Positions 18,523 to 27,350 are shown, counted from the first letter of the stretch. The stretch is 52,570 bases of DNA from Chitinophagaceae bacterium (GCA_004028765.1 SAIX01000076.1:1-52570); one strand, 5' to 3'. Notes: generated by a model from the sequence alone, not told the origin. Translations and numbers: made by a program.

Positions 18523-20265
18523 ATGAGTACAACGATCACCAATATTGCGCCGGAAAAAACAGCAACGGCTGCCAGTCAGCAACTCAGCGGCTCGCAGGCC
18601 GTACTCGAAGCTTTGCTCGCCGAAAAAGTAGATACCATTTTCGGTTATCCCGGCGGTGCCATCATGCCGATCTATGATGCACTGTATGATTATAACGACA
18701 GGTTGCAGCATATCCTTGTTCGCCACGAACAGGGTGGTATCCATGCTGCACAGGGATATGCCCGTTCATCAGGAAGAGTGGGCGTTGTTTTTGCTACGAG
18801 TGGTCCGGGTGCTACCAACCTGGTAACAGGCCTGGCTGACGCCATGATCGACAGTACACCGCTGGTGGCCATCACAGGCCAGGTATTTGCGCACCTGTTG
18901 GGTACGGATGCATTCCAGGAAACCGATGTGATCAATATCACCACACCGGTTACCAAATGGAATTACCAGGTTACCGATGCCACTGAAATACCTGCTGTTC
19001 TCGCAAAAGCATTTTATATCGCGAAAAGCGGAAGGCCCGGGCCGGTATTGATCGATATCACCAAGAATGCACAGGTACAGAAATTTGCGTATGAAGGATA
19101 CAAACCCTGCGATCATATCCGTAGTTACCGCCCCAAACCAATCATCCGCAAAGAATACCTTGAAGAAGCTGCGAAACTGATCAATGCTGCTGAGAAACCA
19201 TTCGTGATATTCGGACAGGGTGTGATACTGGGTAAAGCAGAAAAAGAATTCAGGGCCTTTATTGAAAAAGCAGGCATCCCTGCTGCATGGACGGTTCTAG
19301 GATTGAGTGCATTGCCAACCGATCACCCGCTGAATGTGGGCATGCTGGGTATGCATGGAAATTACGGGCCTAACCTTCTTACGAATGAATGCGATGTGTT
19401 GATCGCGATCGGTATGCGGTTTGATGATCGTGTAACCGGCCGCCTGGATAAATATGCAAAGCAGGCCAAAGTGATCCATCTTGATATTGACCCTTCTGAA
19501 ATTGATAAGAATGTAAAAGCAACCGTAGGTGTTTGGGGCGATTGTAAAGAAACCCTTCCCATGCTTACCAAGCTGGTAGAAGCCAAAGTGTATCCCCAGT
19601 GGGTTGAACGTTTCCGTGCCTGCGATGCGGAGGAAAACAAGGAAGTGATTTTTGATGAACTGCATCCTGCGGGCGATGTGATGACGATGGGTGAAGTGAT
19701 CCGCATATTGAATGAGTTAACAGGCGGCGATGCGATCGTTGTTACGGATGTGGGTCAGCACCAGATGGTGGCCTGCCGCTATGCAAAGTTTAACCAGAGC
19801 AGGAGCAATATTACTTCAGGTGGATTAGGTACGATGGGTTTTGGTTTACCCGCTGCCATTGGTGCAAAGTTTGGCGCGCCGGAGAGAACTGTTGTAGCAG
19901 TAATTGGTGATGGCGGGATACAGATGACCATCCAGGAGTTCGGCACCATTATGCAGTTTGGTGTGAATGTAAAAATCCTGATCCTGAACAATGAGTTTTT
20001 AGGAATGGTACGCCAATGGCAGCAACTGTTTCACGATAAACGCTATTCATTTGTAAATATTACCAGCCCTGATTATGTACAGGTGGCAAAAGGATATGGC
20101 ATTGCCGGGCAAAAAGTAACGGAGCGTGCACAACTGAAACAGGCATTGCAATCCATGCTGGAGCATGATGGGTCTTATTTGCTCGAAGTGATGGTGGGGA
20201 AAGAAAACAATGTATTCCCCATGGTGCCACAGGGCTGCAGTGTGAGCGAAGTGCGGCTGAAATAA
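18523..20265 (+). CDS. ilvB: Acetolactate synthase, large (catalytic) subunit
   Basis: Thiamine-diphosphate enzyme making acetolactate and acetohydroxybutyrate. 580 residues. Glu69 (RHEQGGIHAAQGYARSSG) is the conserved ThDP-activating glutamate; GDGGIQM and the later NNEFLGMVRQWQ form the ThDP-Mg motif. The three domains (Pyr, central, PP) are present in full. The N-terminal ~20 residues before LSGSQAVLEALL are a low-complexity extension. Partner of the ilvN product encoded 59 bp downstream. Confidence 0.95.
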   Translation: MSTTITNIAPEKTATAASQQLSGSQAVLEALLAEKVDTIFGYPGGAIMPIYDALYDYNDRLQHILVRHEQGGIHAAQGYARSSGRVGVVFATSGPGATNLVTGLADAMIDSTPLVAITGQVFAHLLGTDAFQETDVINITTPVTKWNYQVTDATEIPAVLAKAFYIAKSGRPGPVLIDITKNAQVQKFAYEGYKPCDHIRSYRPKPIIRKEYLEEAAKLINAAEKPFVIFGQGVILGKAEKEFRAFIEKAGIPAAWTVLGLSALPTDHPLNVGMLGMHGNYGPNLLTNECDVLIAIGMRFDDRVTGRLDKYAKQAKVIHLDIDPSEIDKNVKATVGVWGDCKETLPMLTKLVEAKVYPQWVERFRACDAEENKEVIFDELHPAGDVMTMGEVIRILNELTGGDAIVVTDVGQHQMVACRYAKFNQSRSNITSGGLGTMGFGLPAAIGAKFGAPERTVVAVIGDGGIQMTIQEFGTIMQFGVNVKILILNNEFLGMVRQWQQLFHDKRYSFVNITSPDYVQVAKGYGIAGQKVTERAQLKQALQSMLEHDGSYLLEVMVGKENNVFPMVPQGCSVSEVRLK

Positions 20266-20324
20266 TTGCAGGAACCACGGCCATTAATTGTCAACAATAA
20301 ATTTCCCTGACGGGAATAAGATAT

Positions 20325-20912
20325 ATGAAACAGGAATTCACCATTACGGTATATACAGAGAACCATATCGGTTTATTGGTTCGCATCGCTACCATGTTTT
20401 CAAGAAGGAAAATCAATATTGAAAGCATGAACACTTCGCCATCGGAAGCAGAAGGCATCCACCGTTTTACGATCGTGATCCATGAAACAGAAGATGTGGT
20501 TCGTAAACTGGCACGCCAGATAGAAAAACAGGTGGAAGTGTTGAAAGCCTACTTTAATACCAACGAAGAGATCGTTTGGCAGGAACTGGCTTTGTATAAA
20601 GTGCCTACCGACGAGATCGCTGAAAAAGTAAAAGTGGAGCGCCTGCTTCGCGAATATGGTGCAAGGGCTGTGGTGATCAGAAAAGATTACACGGTTTTTG
20701 AAACCAGTGGTCACCGCGAAGAAACTGAAAAACTCGTGGAAGTACTGGCGCCATACGGACTGATCGAATTTGTGAGAAGTGCACGCGTGGCCATTATCAA
20801 ACAAAGCAAGGGTTTCCATGAAAAACTGAAAGAGTTTGAACAGAAAGAACCCGGAGAAGAGCTGGTGGAGAATGAATATTTAGGGAAAAGAGAAGGGGTA
20901 TTTACTATGTGA
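20325..20912 (+). CDS. ilvN: Acetolactate synthase, small regulatory subunit
   Basis: 195 residues. An N-terminal ACT domain (about 4-78; FTITVYTENHIGLLVRIATM, INIESMNTSPSE) binds Val in characterised homologues and activates the catalytic subunit; a C-terminal ALS_ss domain (about 85-170) follows. The full two-domain form means allosteric feedback is likely retained at this step, in addition to attenuation upstream. Its stop codon TGA (20910-20912) leads directly into a GTGGTGAATGGG repeat. Confidence 0.94.
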   Translation: MKQEFTITVYTENHIGLLVRIATMFSRRKINIESMNTSPSEAEGIHRFTIVIHETEDVVRKLARQIEKQVEVLKAYFNTNEEIVWQELALYKVPTDEIAEKVKVERLLREYGARAVVIRKDYTVFETSGHREETEKLVEVLAPYGLIEFVRSARVAIIKQSKGFHEKLKEFEQKEPGEELVENEYLGKREGVFTM

Positions 20913-20915
20913 GTG

Positions 20916-21022
20916 GTGAATGGGCAATGGTGAGTGATTTTGTCTTGCCATATAACACGATCCCCAAAAAATAAATGCAGAGTACTGAGATAGAGATATA
21001 AAACTCACCACTGCCCATTCAC
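20916..21022. repeat. Inverted repeat pair between ilvN and ilvC
   Basis: GTGAATGGGCAATGGTGAGT (20916-20935) is the reverse complement, with one mismatch, of ACTCACCACTGCCCATTCAC (21003-21022); 67 bp lie between. In RNA this could form a 20-bp stem in the 227-bp ilvN-ilvC gap. The inner part has no reading frame. Possibly a small non-autonomous element; no clear target-site duplication was seen. Confidence 0.75.
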
Positions 21023-21139
21023 AAAAAGATGCATAGCGGATCAGCAGTTGAAGTGAGTGACACAACGAAGCCGGGCAGCGATAAAAAGTATAAACAATCA
21101 AACATAATAATCAACCCGTAAACAGTTAAACTTAAAAAA

Positions 21140-22195
21140 ATGGCAAAATTAAATTTTGGTGGTGTGGAAGAGAACGTGGTGACGCGCGATGAATTTCCCC
21201 TGGCAAAAGCACAGGAGGTATTAAAAAATGAAGTGGTAGCCGTGATAGGTTATGGTGTACAAGGCCCGGGGCAGGCTTTGAACCAGAAAGAAAATGGTGT
21301 GAATGTGATCGTTGGTCAGCGTAAAAATTCAAAAAGCTGGGACAAAGCGGTAAGCGATGGATTTGTTCCCGGTGAAACATTGTTTGAAATTGAAGAGGCA
21401 CTGGAAAAAGGAACCATTATCTGTTACCTGCTCAGCGATGCTGCGCAGATCGCGATGTGGCCCACAGTTAAGAAGCACCTTACACCCGGTAAAGCTTTGT
21501 ACTTTTCACATGGTTTCGGAATTACGTACAACGACCAGACTGGTATCATTCCGCCTGCGGATGTGGATGTATTTCTCGTGGCGCCAAAAGGTTCGGGCAC
21601 TTCACTGCGCAGGATGTTTTTGCAGGGCCGGGGTTTGAACAGCAGTTATGCCATTCACCAGGATGCAACTGGCCGCGCATTCGAACGCGTGATCGCATTG
21701 GGTATTGCGATCGGTAGTGGTTACCTGTTTGAAACCAATTTCAAAAAAGAAGTATACAGCGACCTTACCGGCGAAAGAGGTACACTGATGGGCGCCATAC
21801 AGGGGATTTTTGCAGCACAATATGAAGTGCTCCGCTCAAAAGGGCACTCACCTTCAGAAGCATTCAATGAAACAGTGGAAGAACTTACACAATCACTAAT
21901 GCCATTGGTGGCAGAGAATGGAATGGACTGGATGTATGCCAACTGCTCTACCACTGCACAACGCGGTGCGCTGGACTGGTGGAAAAAATTCCGTGATGCT
22001 ACGTTACCCGTATTCAGCGACCTGTATGAAAGTGTGGCAACAGGAAAAGAAGCTGCCAAATCGATCGAGAGCAACAGCAAAGCAGACTACCGCGAAAAAC
22101 TGGAAGCAGAACTGAAAGAACTGCGTGAGAGTGAAATGTGGCAGTCGGGGAGAACGGTAAGAAGTTTGCGCCCCGAAAATCAACCCGCAAAATAG
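21140..22195 (+). CDS. ilvC: Ketol-acid reductoisomerase
   Basis: Rearranges and reduces acetolactate/acetohydroxybutyrate to the dihydroxy acids. 351 residues, a short class I-like form with one C-terminal knotted domain. The nucleotide-binding loop is GYGVQGPGQALN (residue 38 on), and the following strand ends GQRKNSKSW; Arg/Lys/Ser residues there suggest NADPH. Metal-site motifs are seen around VYSDLTGERGTLMGAIQG. The ATG is preceded by CTTAAAAAA, a start context common in this phylum. It lies 227 bp after ilvN, longer than the other ilv gaps, because of a repeat. Confidence 0.95.
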   Translation: MAKLNFGGVEENVVTRDEFPLAKAQEVLKNEVVAVIGYGVQGPGQALNQKENGVNVIVGQRKNSKSWDKAVSDGFVPGETLFEIEEALEKGTIICYLLSDAAQIAMWPTVKKHLTPGKALYFSHGFGITYNDQTGIIPPADVDVFLVAPKGSGTSLRRMFLQGRGLNSSYAIHQDATGRAFERVIALGIAIGSGYLFETNFKKEVYSDLTGERGTLMGAIQGIFAAQYEVLRSKGHSPSEAFNETVEELTQSLMPLVAENGMDWMYANCSTTAQRGALDWWKKFRDATLPVFSDLYESVATGKEAAKSIESNSKADYREKLEAELKELRESEMWQSGRTVRSLRPENQPAK

Positions 22196-22197
22196 TG

Positions 22198-22283
22198 ACT
22201 CATCCCCCGGCCTCTTCTCTGCTTTGCAAAGAAGGGGAGTTTTGCTCCCCTCTCTACTTTGTAGAGAGGGGTTGGGGGTGAGT
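22198..22283. repeat. Multi-hairpin repeat between ilvC and ilvA
   Basis: Outer arms ACTCA...CCCCC (22198-22208) and GGGGG-TGAGT (22274-22283) can close a multi-branch structure. Inside are the near-perfect CTTCTCTGC/GCAAAGAAG hairpin, an alternative GGGGAG/CTCCCC hairpin, and the perfect 11-bp CCCCTCTCTAC-TTT-GTAGAGAGGGG (22247-22271). It ends 12 bp before the ilvA ATG. A related shorter copy sits at the same place before thrB. Confidence 0.8.
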
Positions 22284-22295
22284 AAAACCAAAGAA

Positions 22296-23555
22296 ATGGA
22301 AACCAAACATCATACAACAACCCCCTCACTCGATTTTGTTCACGCCCGCCAGCGTTTACAAAAAATTGTGAACCGGACGCCGCTTACCTATAACCACAAT
22401 CTTTCAAGAAAATACCAGTGCGATGTTTTCCTGAAACGGGAAGACCTGCAGGTGGTACGTTCTTATAAGATCCGTGGGGCTTATAATATGATGAGCAGTT
22501 TACCGGCTGAACAGTTGCAGCGTGGCGTGGTATGTGCCAGTGCAGGCAACCATGCACAGGGTTTTGCATACAGTTGTAAAAAACTGAATGTAAAAGGGGT
22601 GGTATTTATGCCCATTATTACGCCGAACCAGAAAGTGAGCCAGACAAAAATGTTTGGTGAAGGTAATATTGAAGTAAAACTTACGGGCGATACTTTTGAT
22701 GATTGTGCCATAGCCGCTAAAAAATATACGGAAGAACATGGCATGACTTTTATCCCGCCATTTGATGATATCCGCATTATTGAAGGACAGGCAACGGTTG
22801 GTCTTGAGATACTCGATAACCGATCTGAGATTGATTTTCTCTTTGTGCCGGTTGGCGGGGGCGGATTGAGTGCGGGCGTTGGTTCTGCTTTTAAAACATT
22901 TTCACCCAAAACAAAGATCATTGGCCTTGAACCAGAAGGTGCCCCATCCATGTATGCGGCACTGAAAGCGGGGCATCCCGTGACACTGGATAATATTGAG
23001 CGCTTTGTAGATGGCGCTGCGGTAAAACGTGTGGGGGATATTACATTCAATATCTGCAAGGAAGTACTAGATGATATGCACCTGGTTCCAGAGGGAAAGA
23101 TATGTTCCACCATTTTGCAATTGTATAATGAAGATGCCATTGTAGTGGAGCCAGCGGGCGCTTTATCGATCGCCGCACTTGATGATTATGCAGATGAGAT
23201 CAAGGGAAAAACAGTGGTATGCATTGTAAGCGGCAGTAACAATGATATTGACCGTATGCAGGAGATCAAAGAAAGATCACTGCAGTACGAAGGCCTAAAG
23301 CATTATTTCCTGATCCGTTTTGCGCAACGGCCCGGCGCACTGAAAGAATTTGTGAACCATGTACTGGGTGAAGGTGATGATATCACACGCTTTGAATACA
23401 TGCAGAAACACAACAAGGAAACCGGCCCGGCGCTGGTGGGCATAGAATTGAAATCGAAACATGATTATGATAACCTGCTTGACAACATGAAGCGGTTTCA
23501 TATCAATTATACAGAGCTGAAACAGGACGATAATTTATTTGGTTACCTCGTATGA
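22296..23555 (+). CDS. ilvA: Threonine ammonia-lyase (biosynthetic threonine dehydratase)
   Basis: PLP enzyme turning threonine into 2-ketobutyrate, the entry to isoleucine. 419 residues: a catalytic fold-type II domain with Lys58 in RSYKIRGAYN and PVGGGGLSAG for the cofactor phosphate, plus one C-terminal ACT-like regulatory domain (about 335-419; FLIRFAQRPGALKEFV). That is one regulatory module, against two in E. coli IlvA. The ATG at 22296 (METKHH) was preferred to an earlier in-frame ATG at 22224, which lies inside the structured repeat. It is the last gene before the thr leader region. Confidence 0.93.
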   Translation: METKHHTTTPSLDFVHARQRLQKIVNRTPLTYNHNLSRKYQCDVFLKREDLQVVRSYKIRGAYNMMSSLPAEQLQRGVVCASAGNHAQGFAYSCKKLNVKGVVFMPIITPNQKVSQTKMFGEGNIEVKLTGDTFDDCAIAAKKYTEEHGMTFIPPFDDIRIIEGQATVGLEILDNRSEIDFLFVPVGGGGLSAGVGSAFKTFSPKTKIIGLEPEGAPSMYAALKAGHPVTLDNIERFVDGAAVKRVGDITFNICKEVLDDMHLVPEGKICSTILQLYNEDAIVVEPAGALSIAALDDYADEIKGKTVVCIVSGSNNDIDRMQEIKERSLQYEGLKHYFLIRFAQRPGALKEFVNHVLGEGDDITRFEYMQKHNKETGPALVGIELKSKHDYDNLLDNMKRFHINYTELKQDDNLFGYLV

Positions 23556-23598
23556 TGAAATGGAATATTCCGTATCTTGTCAATCATCTATTTTGAGA

Positions 23599-23685
23599 AT
23601 GTCACAAAAGCAGTTACATATCATTTCAACCGCAACAACCGCTACGTTGTTCACGACTGCTATTACCATTATTACAACCCTGTAA
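23599..23685 (+). CDS. thr leader peptide (candidate attenuation control frame)
   Basis: ATG to TAA, 28 residues: starts MSQKQLHIIS and ends FTTAITIITTL. It has nine Thr and five Ile, concentrated after residue 8, like enterobacterial thrL, which senses Thr and Ile. AACAAC-CGCTAC-GTTGTT (23634-23651) makes a 6-bp hairpin within the Thr codons. AACCC (23676-23680) and GGGTT (23687-23691) bracket the stop codon. It lies in the 225-bp gap between ilvA and thrA in the same orientation. A longer frame in another phase overlaps it but has no protein-like features. The leader is well supported by composition and place; the downstream terminator is weaker than for ilv. Confidence 0.75.
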   Translation: MSQKQLHIISTATTATLFTTAITIITTL

Positions 23686-23718
23686 GGGGTTATACATTTT
23701 CATATCACCATCGGGCAC

Positions 23719-23748
23719 CAGGCTGTTTTCAGAGAAACCAGTATCCTG
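23719..23748 (+). promoter_or_regulatory. Hairpin between the thr leader and thrA
   Basis: CAGGCTGTTTTC (23719-23730), loop AGA, then GAAACCAG (23734-23741), a TAT bulge and CCTG (23745-23748) give about 11 pairs with one mismatch. Only a mixed TTCATCTATT follows, not a T-run. It stands where an attenuator terminator would be, 32 bp before thrA, but could instead control translation start. No clear antiterminator partner was found. Confidence 0.45.
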
Positions 23749-23780
23749 TTCATCTATTCATAAGCAAGTAATCAAACTAT

Positions 23781-26225
23781 ATGCAGGTTTTAAAATTCGG
23801 GGGAAGTTCAGTTGCCAATGCGGAAAACATGAACCGCGTGGTTACTATCGCTAACAAAGCAGCGCGTAATGAAGAAACGATATTGGTTGTATCGGCGCTT
23901 GGCGGCATAACTGATCAGTTATTGCAAACCGGCGATCTTGCTGCAAAAAAGGAAGAATCTTACAAACAGGTTCTCAAAGAAATGGAGCAGCGCCATCTTG
24001 ATACGGTGCGGCAACTCCTGCCTATTCAGCAGCAAAGCGCAACCTTAAGTCTAGTAAAGCAACAATTCAATGAGCTGGAAAACATTTGCGACGGCGTTTT
24101 CCTGCTGCGCGAACTATCGGTACGTACCAAAGACAGAATTGTCAGTTATGGGGAATTACTTTCTTCGCTGATGATCGCAGCAAAATTTCAGTCGATGGGT
24201 GTGGATGTGCATTGGCTTGATTCGCGAAAACTTATTGTAACAAATTCAAACTATGGCAATGCAGCTGTTGATTTTAAACAAACTGAAAAAAATATTACAG
24301 CTTATCTGAAACAAAATATATATCCCTTGTATGTGGCGCCCGGCTTTATTGCCACTGATGCTGCGGGAAATATCACCACACTTGGTCGCGGTGGCTCTGA
24401 TTATACCGGTGCTATTTATGCATCGGCCACCAACGCCTCTGCCCTGGAAATATGGACAGATGTAAGCGGTATGATGACGGCCGATCCGCGTCTTGTGCAA
24501 AATGCGAAACCCATTCAGCGGATTTCTTACCAGGAAGCGATGGAGTTATCACATTTCGGGGCAAAGATCATTTATCCGCCAACGATCCAACCCGTGATGA
24601 ACCAGGGTATCCCTGTATGGGTAAAAAACACTTTTGCGCCTGATGATTTTGGTACACTGATCGAAAATGAATCCGCCGTTACTGCCGGAGATTTTATCAG
24701 GGGTATTTCGAGCATCAATAAAATAAGCCTCTTAAGCCTGGAAGGTAGTGGCATGATCGGTATCCCCGGTTTTTCAAAAAGACTATTTGAGGCACTTGCC
24801 AATGAAAAGATCAATGTGATACTCATCACACAAAGCTCATCTGAACATTCAATCTGCGTGGGTATTAATGAGCCTGACACGGACAAGGCAAGGAACGCAG
24901 TTGACCATGCTTTTGCCCATGAGATCCGCGAAGGCAAAGTGGAGCCATTGAAAATTGAAACAAACTTATCCATCGTGGCATTGGTGGGGGAACAGATGAA
25001 AAGCCACCCGGGTGTGAGTGGAAAAATGTTTGGGGCATTGGGCCGGAATGGTATCAATGTGCGCGCCATTGCACAGGGGTCTTCTGAAAAAAATATTTCA
25101 GCAGTACTTTCATCTGCTGATGTAAAAAAAGCACTCAACGTTTTGCACGAACAGTTTTTTGAAACCACTTACAAACAGTTGAATGTGTTTATTGCCGGAA
25201 CCGGAAATGTAGGTGGCAAATTGATCGGGCAGATAAAGAAACAATACAAATACCTGGAAGAAAACCTGCGCCTGCAGATACAGATCGTCGGACTTGCCAA
25301 CAGCCGCAAAATGCTGATCAGGGAAGAGGGGGTCTTACTTACTAAATGGAAAGATGATCTTGATCAAGCAACTGGTGGCACGATCCAGGATTTTGTAAAC
25401 CAGATCATTCAGAAAAATCTCCGTAACAGTGTTTTCGTGGACGTAACGGCCAATGCTGATGTGGCATCTGTATATGGTGCATTGCTTGAAAAAAGTGTAA
25501 GTGTGGTAGCCTGTAATAAGATCGCGGCTTCCTCGTCCTATGCTTCGTATAAAAAATTGAAATCTCTTTCGCGTGAGTACAATGCTTCATTCCTCTTTGA
25601 AACCAATGTAGGCGCAGGCTTACCGGTGATCGGCACTTTGAACGACCTGCTGCGCAGCGGTGATAAAGTGAATAAGATACAGGCTGTTTTATCGGGCACG
25701 CTCAACTTTGTTTTTAATCATTACGATGGTACAAAACCATTCGCGCAGGTGGTGAAGCAGGCGCAGGATGAAGGATATACGGAACCTGATCCGCGTCTCG
25801 ATCTCGGTGGTACCGATGTAATGCGGAAGATCATGATCCTTGCCAGGGAAGCCGGTCAGCAGGTAGAGATGGAAGATATCACCAATGAATCTTTTCTCCC
25901 TGCCTCCTGCTTCGAAGGGTCAGTAGATGATTTTTACAATGAGATGGCGAAACAGGAAACGCATTTTCAAAAATTATACAAGGCGGCCGCTGCGGAGAAT
26001 TGTAAATTAAAATTTGTGGCCCAGTATGAAAATGGAAAAGCTTCTGTGGGATTAAAACATATCCCGGCTGATTCGGATTTTTATCACCTGTATGGAAAAG
26101 ATAACCTCGTTTTATTTTATACCGAACGTTATCCCGAACAGCCCCTCGTGATCAAAGGAGCCGGAGCAGGCGCAGATGTAACCGCCAGCGGCGTTTTTGC
26201 GGATATTATCCGTGTGGCGGGGTGA
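23781..26225 (+). CDS. thrA: Bifunctional aspartate kinase / homoserine dehydrogenase
   Basis: 814 residues, full-length fusion. The N-terminal aspartate kinase (about 1-290) starts MQVLKFGGSSVANAENM and contains GRGGSDYTGA; two ACT modules follow (about 305-450; KINVILITQSSSEHSI and NGINVRAIAQGSSEKNISAV), where threonine inhibits characterised homologues. The C-terminal homoserine dehydrogenase (about 465-814) has VFIAGTGNVGG for the nucleotide, NVGAGLPVIGTLNDLL and the family motif GTLNFVFN...DEGYTEPDPRLDLGGTDV. It carries out the first and third steps of threonine synthesis. First gene of thrABC, directly after the leader and hairpin. Confidence 0.96.
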   Translation: MQVLKFGGSSVANAENMNRVVTIANKAARNEETILVVSALGGITDQLLQTGDLAAKKEESYKQVLKEMEQRHLDTVRQLLPIQQQSATLSLVKQQFNELENICDGVFLLRELSVRTKDRIVSYGELLSSLMIAAKFQSMGVDVHWLDSRKLIVTNSNYGNAAVDFKQTEKNITAYLKQNIYPLYVAPGFIATDAAGNITTLGRGGSDYTGAIYASATNASALEIWTDVSGMMTADPRLVQNAKPIQRISYQEAMELSHFGAKIIYPPTIQPVMNQGIPVWVKNTFAPDDFGTLIENESAVTAGDFIRGISSINKISLLSLEGSGMIGIPGFSKRLFEALANEKINVILITQSSSEHSICVGINEPDTDKARNAVDHAFAHEIREGKVEPLKIETNLSIVALVGEQMKSHPGVSGKMFGALGRNGINVRAIAQGSSEKNISAVLSSADVKKALNVLHEQFFETTYKQLNVFIAGTGNVGGKLIGQIKKQYKYLEENLRLQIQIVGLANSRKMLIREEGVLLTKWKDDLDQATGGTIQDFVNQIIQKNLRNSVFVDVTANADVASVYGALLEKSVSVVACNKIAASSSYASYKKLKSLSREYNASFLFETNVGAGLPVIGTLNDLLRSGDKVNKIQAVLSGTLNFVFNHYDGTKPFAQVVKQAQDEGYTEPDPRLDLGGTDVMRKIMILAREAGQQVEMEDITNESFLPASCFEGSVDDFYNEMAKQETHFQKLYKAAAAENCKLKFVAQYENGKASVGLKHIPADSDFYHLYGKDNLVLFYTERYPEQPLVIKGAGAGADVTASGVFADIIRVAG

Positions 26226-26280
26226 TAAATTTTGTGTCAATCTATTTATAAATTGATTTCGCCGCAAGGCGAAACAAAAA

Positions 26281-26319
26281 CTCCCCTCTTTGCGAAGCAG
26301 AGAGGGGCCGGGGGTGAGT
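26281..26319. repeat. Shorter copy of the ilvC-ilvA repeat, before thrB
   Basis: CCCCTCT (26283-26289) and AGAGGGG (26301-26307) form a stem and are followed by CCGGGGGTGAGTC. The end GGGGGTGAGT matches the element at 22198-22283, and the next start codon (thrB, 26329) has the same spacing within two bases. Confidence 0.7.
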
Positions 26320-26328
26320 CAAACAAGT

Positions 26329-27309
26329 ATGAAACAATTCTTCCATAACCCTTTTCTCTATTCTCCTCTCTCTTTAGGGGCTGGCAACACCATCACCATC
26401 CACGCCCCGGCCACAGTGGCCAATATGGTTTGTGGTTTTGATGTACTAGGTTTTGCAGTCAATGAGCCGTATGATGAAATGCATTTCCGCTTGAGGGATG
26501 AGCCTGGTGTAAAAATCATCAACCTCGATGAATATAACCTGCCCACTGACCCGGAAAAAAATGTAGCCGGTGCCGCATTGCTTGCCATGCTCGAAGAAGT
26601 GGATGAAAAAACAGGGGTGGAAGTAAGTATCTGTAAAAAGATCAAACCCGGCAGTGGTGTAGGCTCCAGTGCAGCCAGTTCAGCAGGTGCAGTTGTAGGG
26701 CTAAATCATTTACTGAATAACCGTTTTATAAAAGAAGATTTGGTACGTTTTGCCATGAGTGGTGAGAAACTGGCATCGGGTGTAAAACATGCAGATAATA
26801 TTGCACCCTGCATTTATGGAGGGGTTACACTGATCCGTTCCATTTTTCCGCTTGATATCATTCCGCTTGCGGCACCTTCTTTATACGTTACCATTGTACA
26901 CCCTCAAATCGAGGTACGCACTTCTGATGCAAGGGGGATTTTGAAACAGCAGGTACAGTTAAAAGATGCGATACGCCAATGGGGCAATATTGCCGGACTG
27001 GTAGCCGGATTATTACAGAACGACCATGCACTGATCGGCCGCTCGCTTGAAGATGTATTGATCGAACCCGTGAGAAGTATTTTGATCCCGGGTTTCGATA
27101 CAATAAAACAACTCAGCAAAGAAGCCGGCGCATTGGGTGGCGGTATTTCGGGTTCGGGGCCTTCGGTTTTTATGCTAAGCAAAGATGAGAATACCGCGAA
27201 ACAAGTGGAGGCTGCTATGCATACAGTTTACAACCAGCTATCACTTGAACACCATACCTATGTTACCACGATCAATCAGGAAGGCGTTCGGGTTCTTTCA
27301 CCTGAATGA
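26329..27309 (+). CDS. thrB: Homoserine kinase
   Basis: GHMP-family kinase making O-phosphohomoserine. 326 residues. Motifs: APATVANMVCGFDVLGFA near the N-terminus, the ATP-binding KPGSGVGSSAASSAGA and the C-terminal GGGISGSGPSVF. The ATG at 26329 is the only reasonable start and adds about 18 residues (MKQFFHNPFLYSPLSLGA) before the usual beginning of the family; the bases coding it are rich in CTCT and TTAGGGG and look like a further fragment of the neighbouring repeat. The stop overlaps an in-frame ATG of the next frame, fitting tight co-transcription with thrC. Confidence 0.93.
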   Translation: MKQFFHNPFLYSPLSLGAGNTITIHAPATVANMVCGFDVLGFAVNEPYDEMHFRLRDEPGVKIINLDEYNLPTDPEKNVAGAALLAMLEEVDEKTGVEVSICKKIKPGSGVGSSAASSAGAVVGLNHLLNNRFIKEDLVRFAMSGEKLASGVKHADNIAPCIYGGVTLIRSIFPLDIIPLAAPSLYVTIVHPQIEVRTSDARGILKQQVQLKDAIRQWGNIAGLVAGLLQNDHALIGRSLEDVLIEPVRSILIPGFDTIKQLSKEAGALGGGISGSGPSVFMLSKDENTAKQVEAAMHTVYNQLSLEHHTYVTTINQEGVRVLSPE

Positions 27310-27350
27310 TCATATACTCCAAGCAAATAAAACCGACCACTCACGATATC

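Noticed and set aside
20916..21022. Insertion sequence
   Set aside because: No transposase frame and no clear target-site duplication; only a short inverted repeat pair.
22224..22295. Longer ilvA start
   Set aside because: The extra 24 residues are encoded by the structured repeat and do not resemble IlvA.
23577..23771. 64-residue frame overlapping the thr leader
   Set aside because: Tyr/His-rich, no family resemblance, and out of phase with the Thr/Ile-rich leader that explains the region better.
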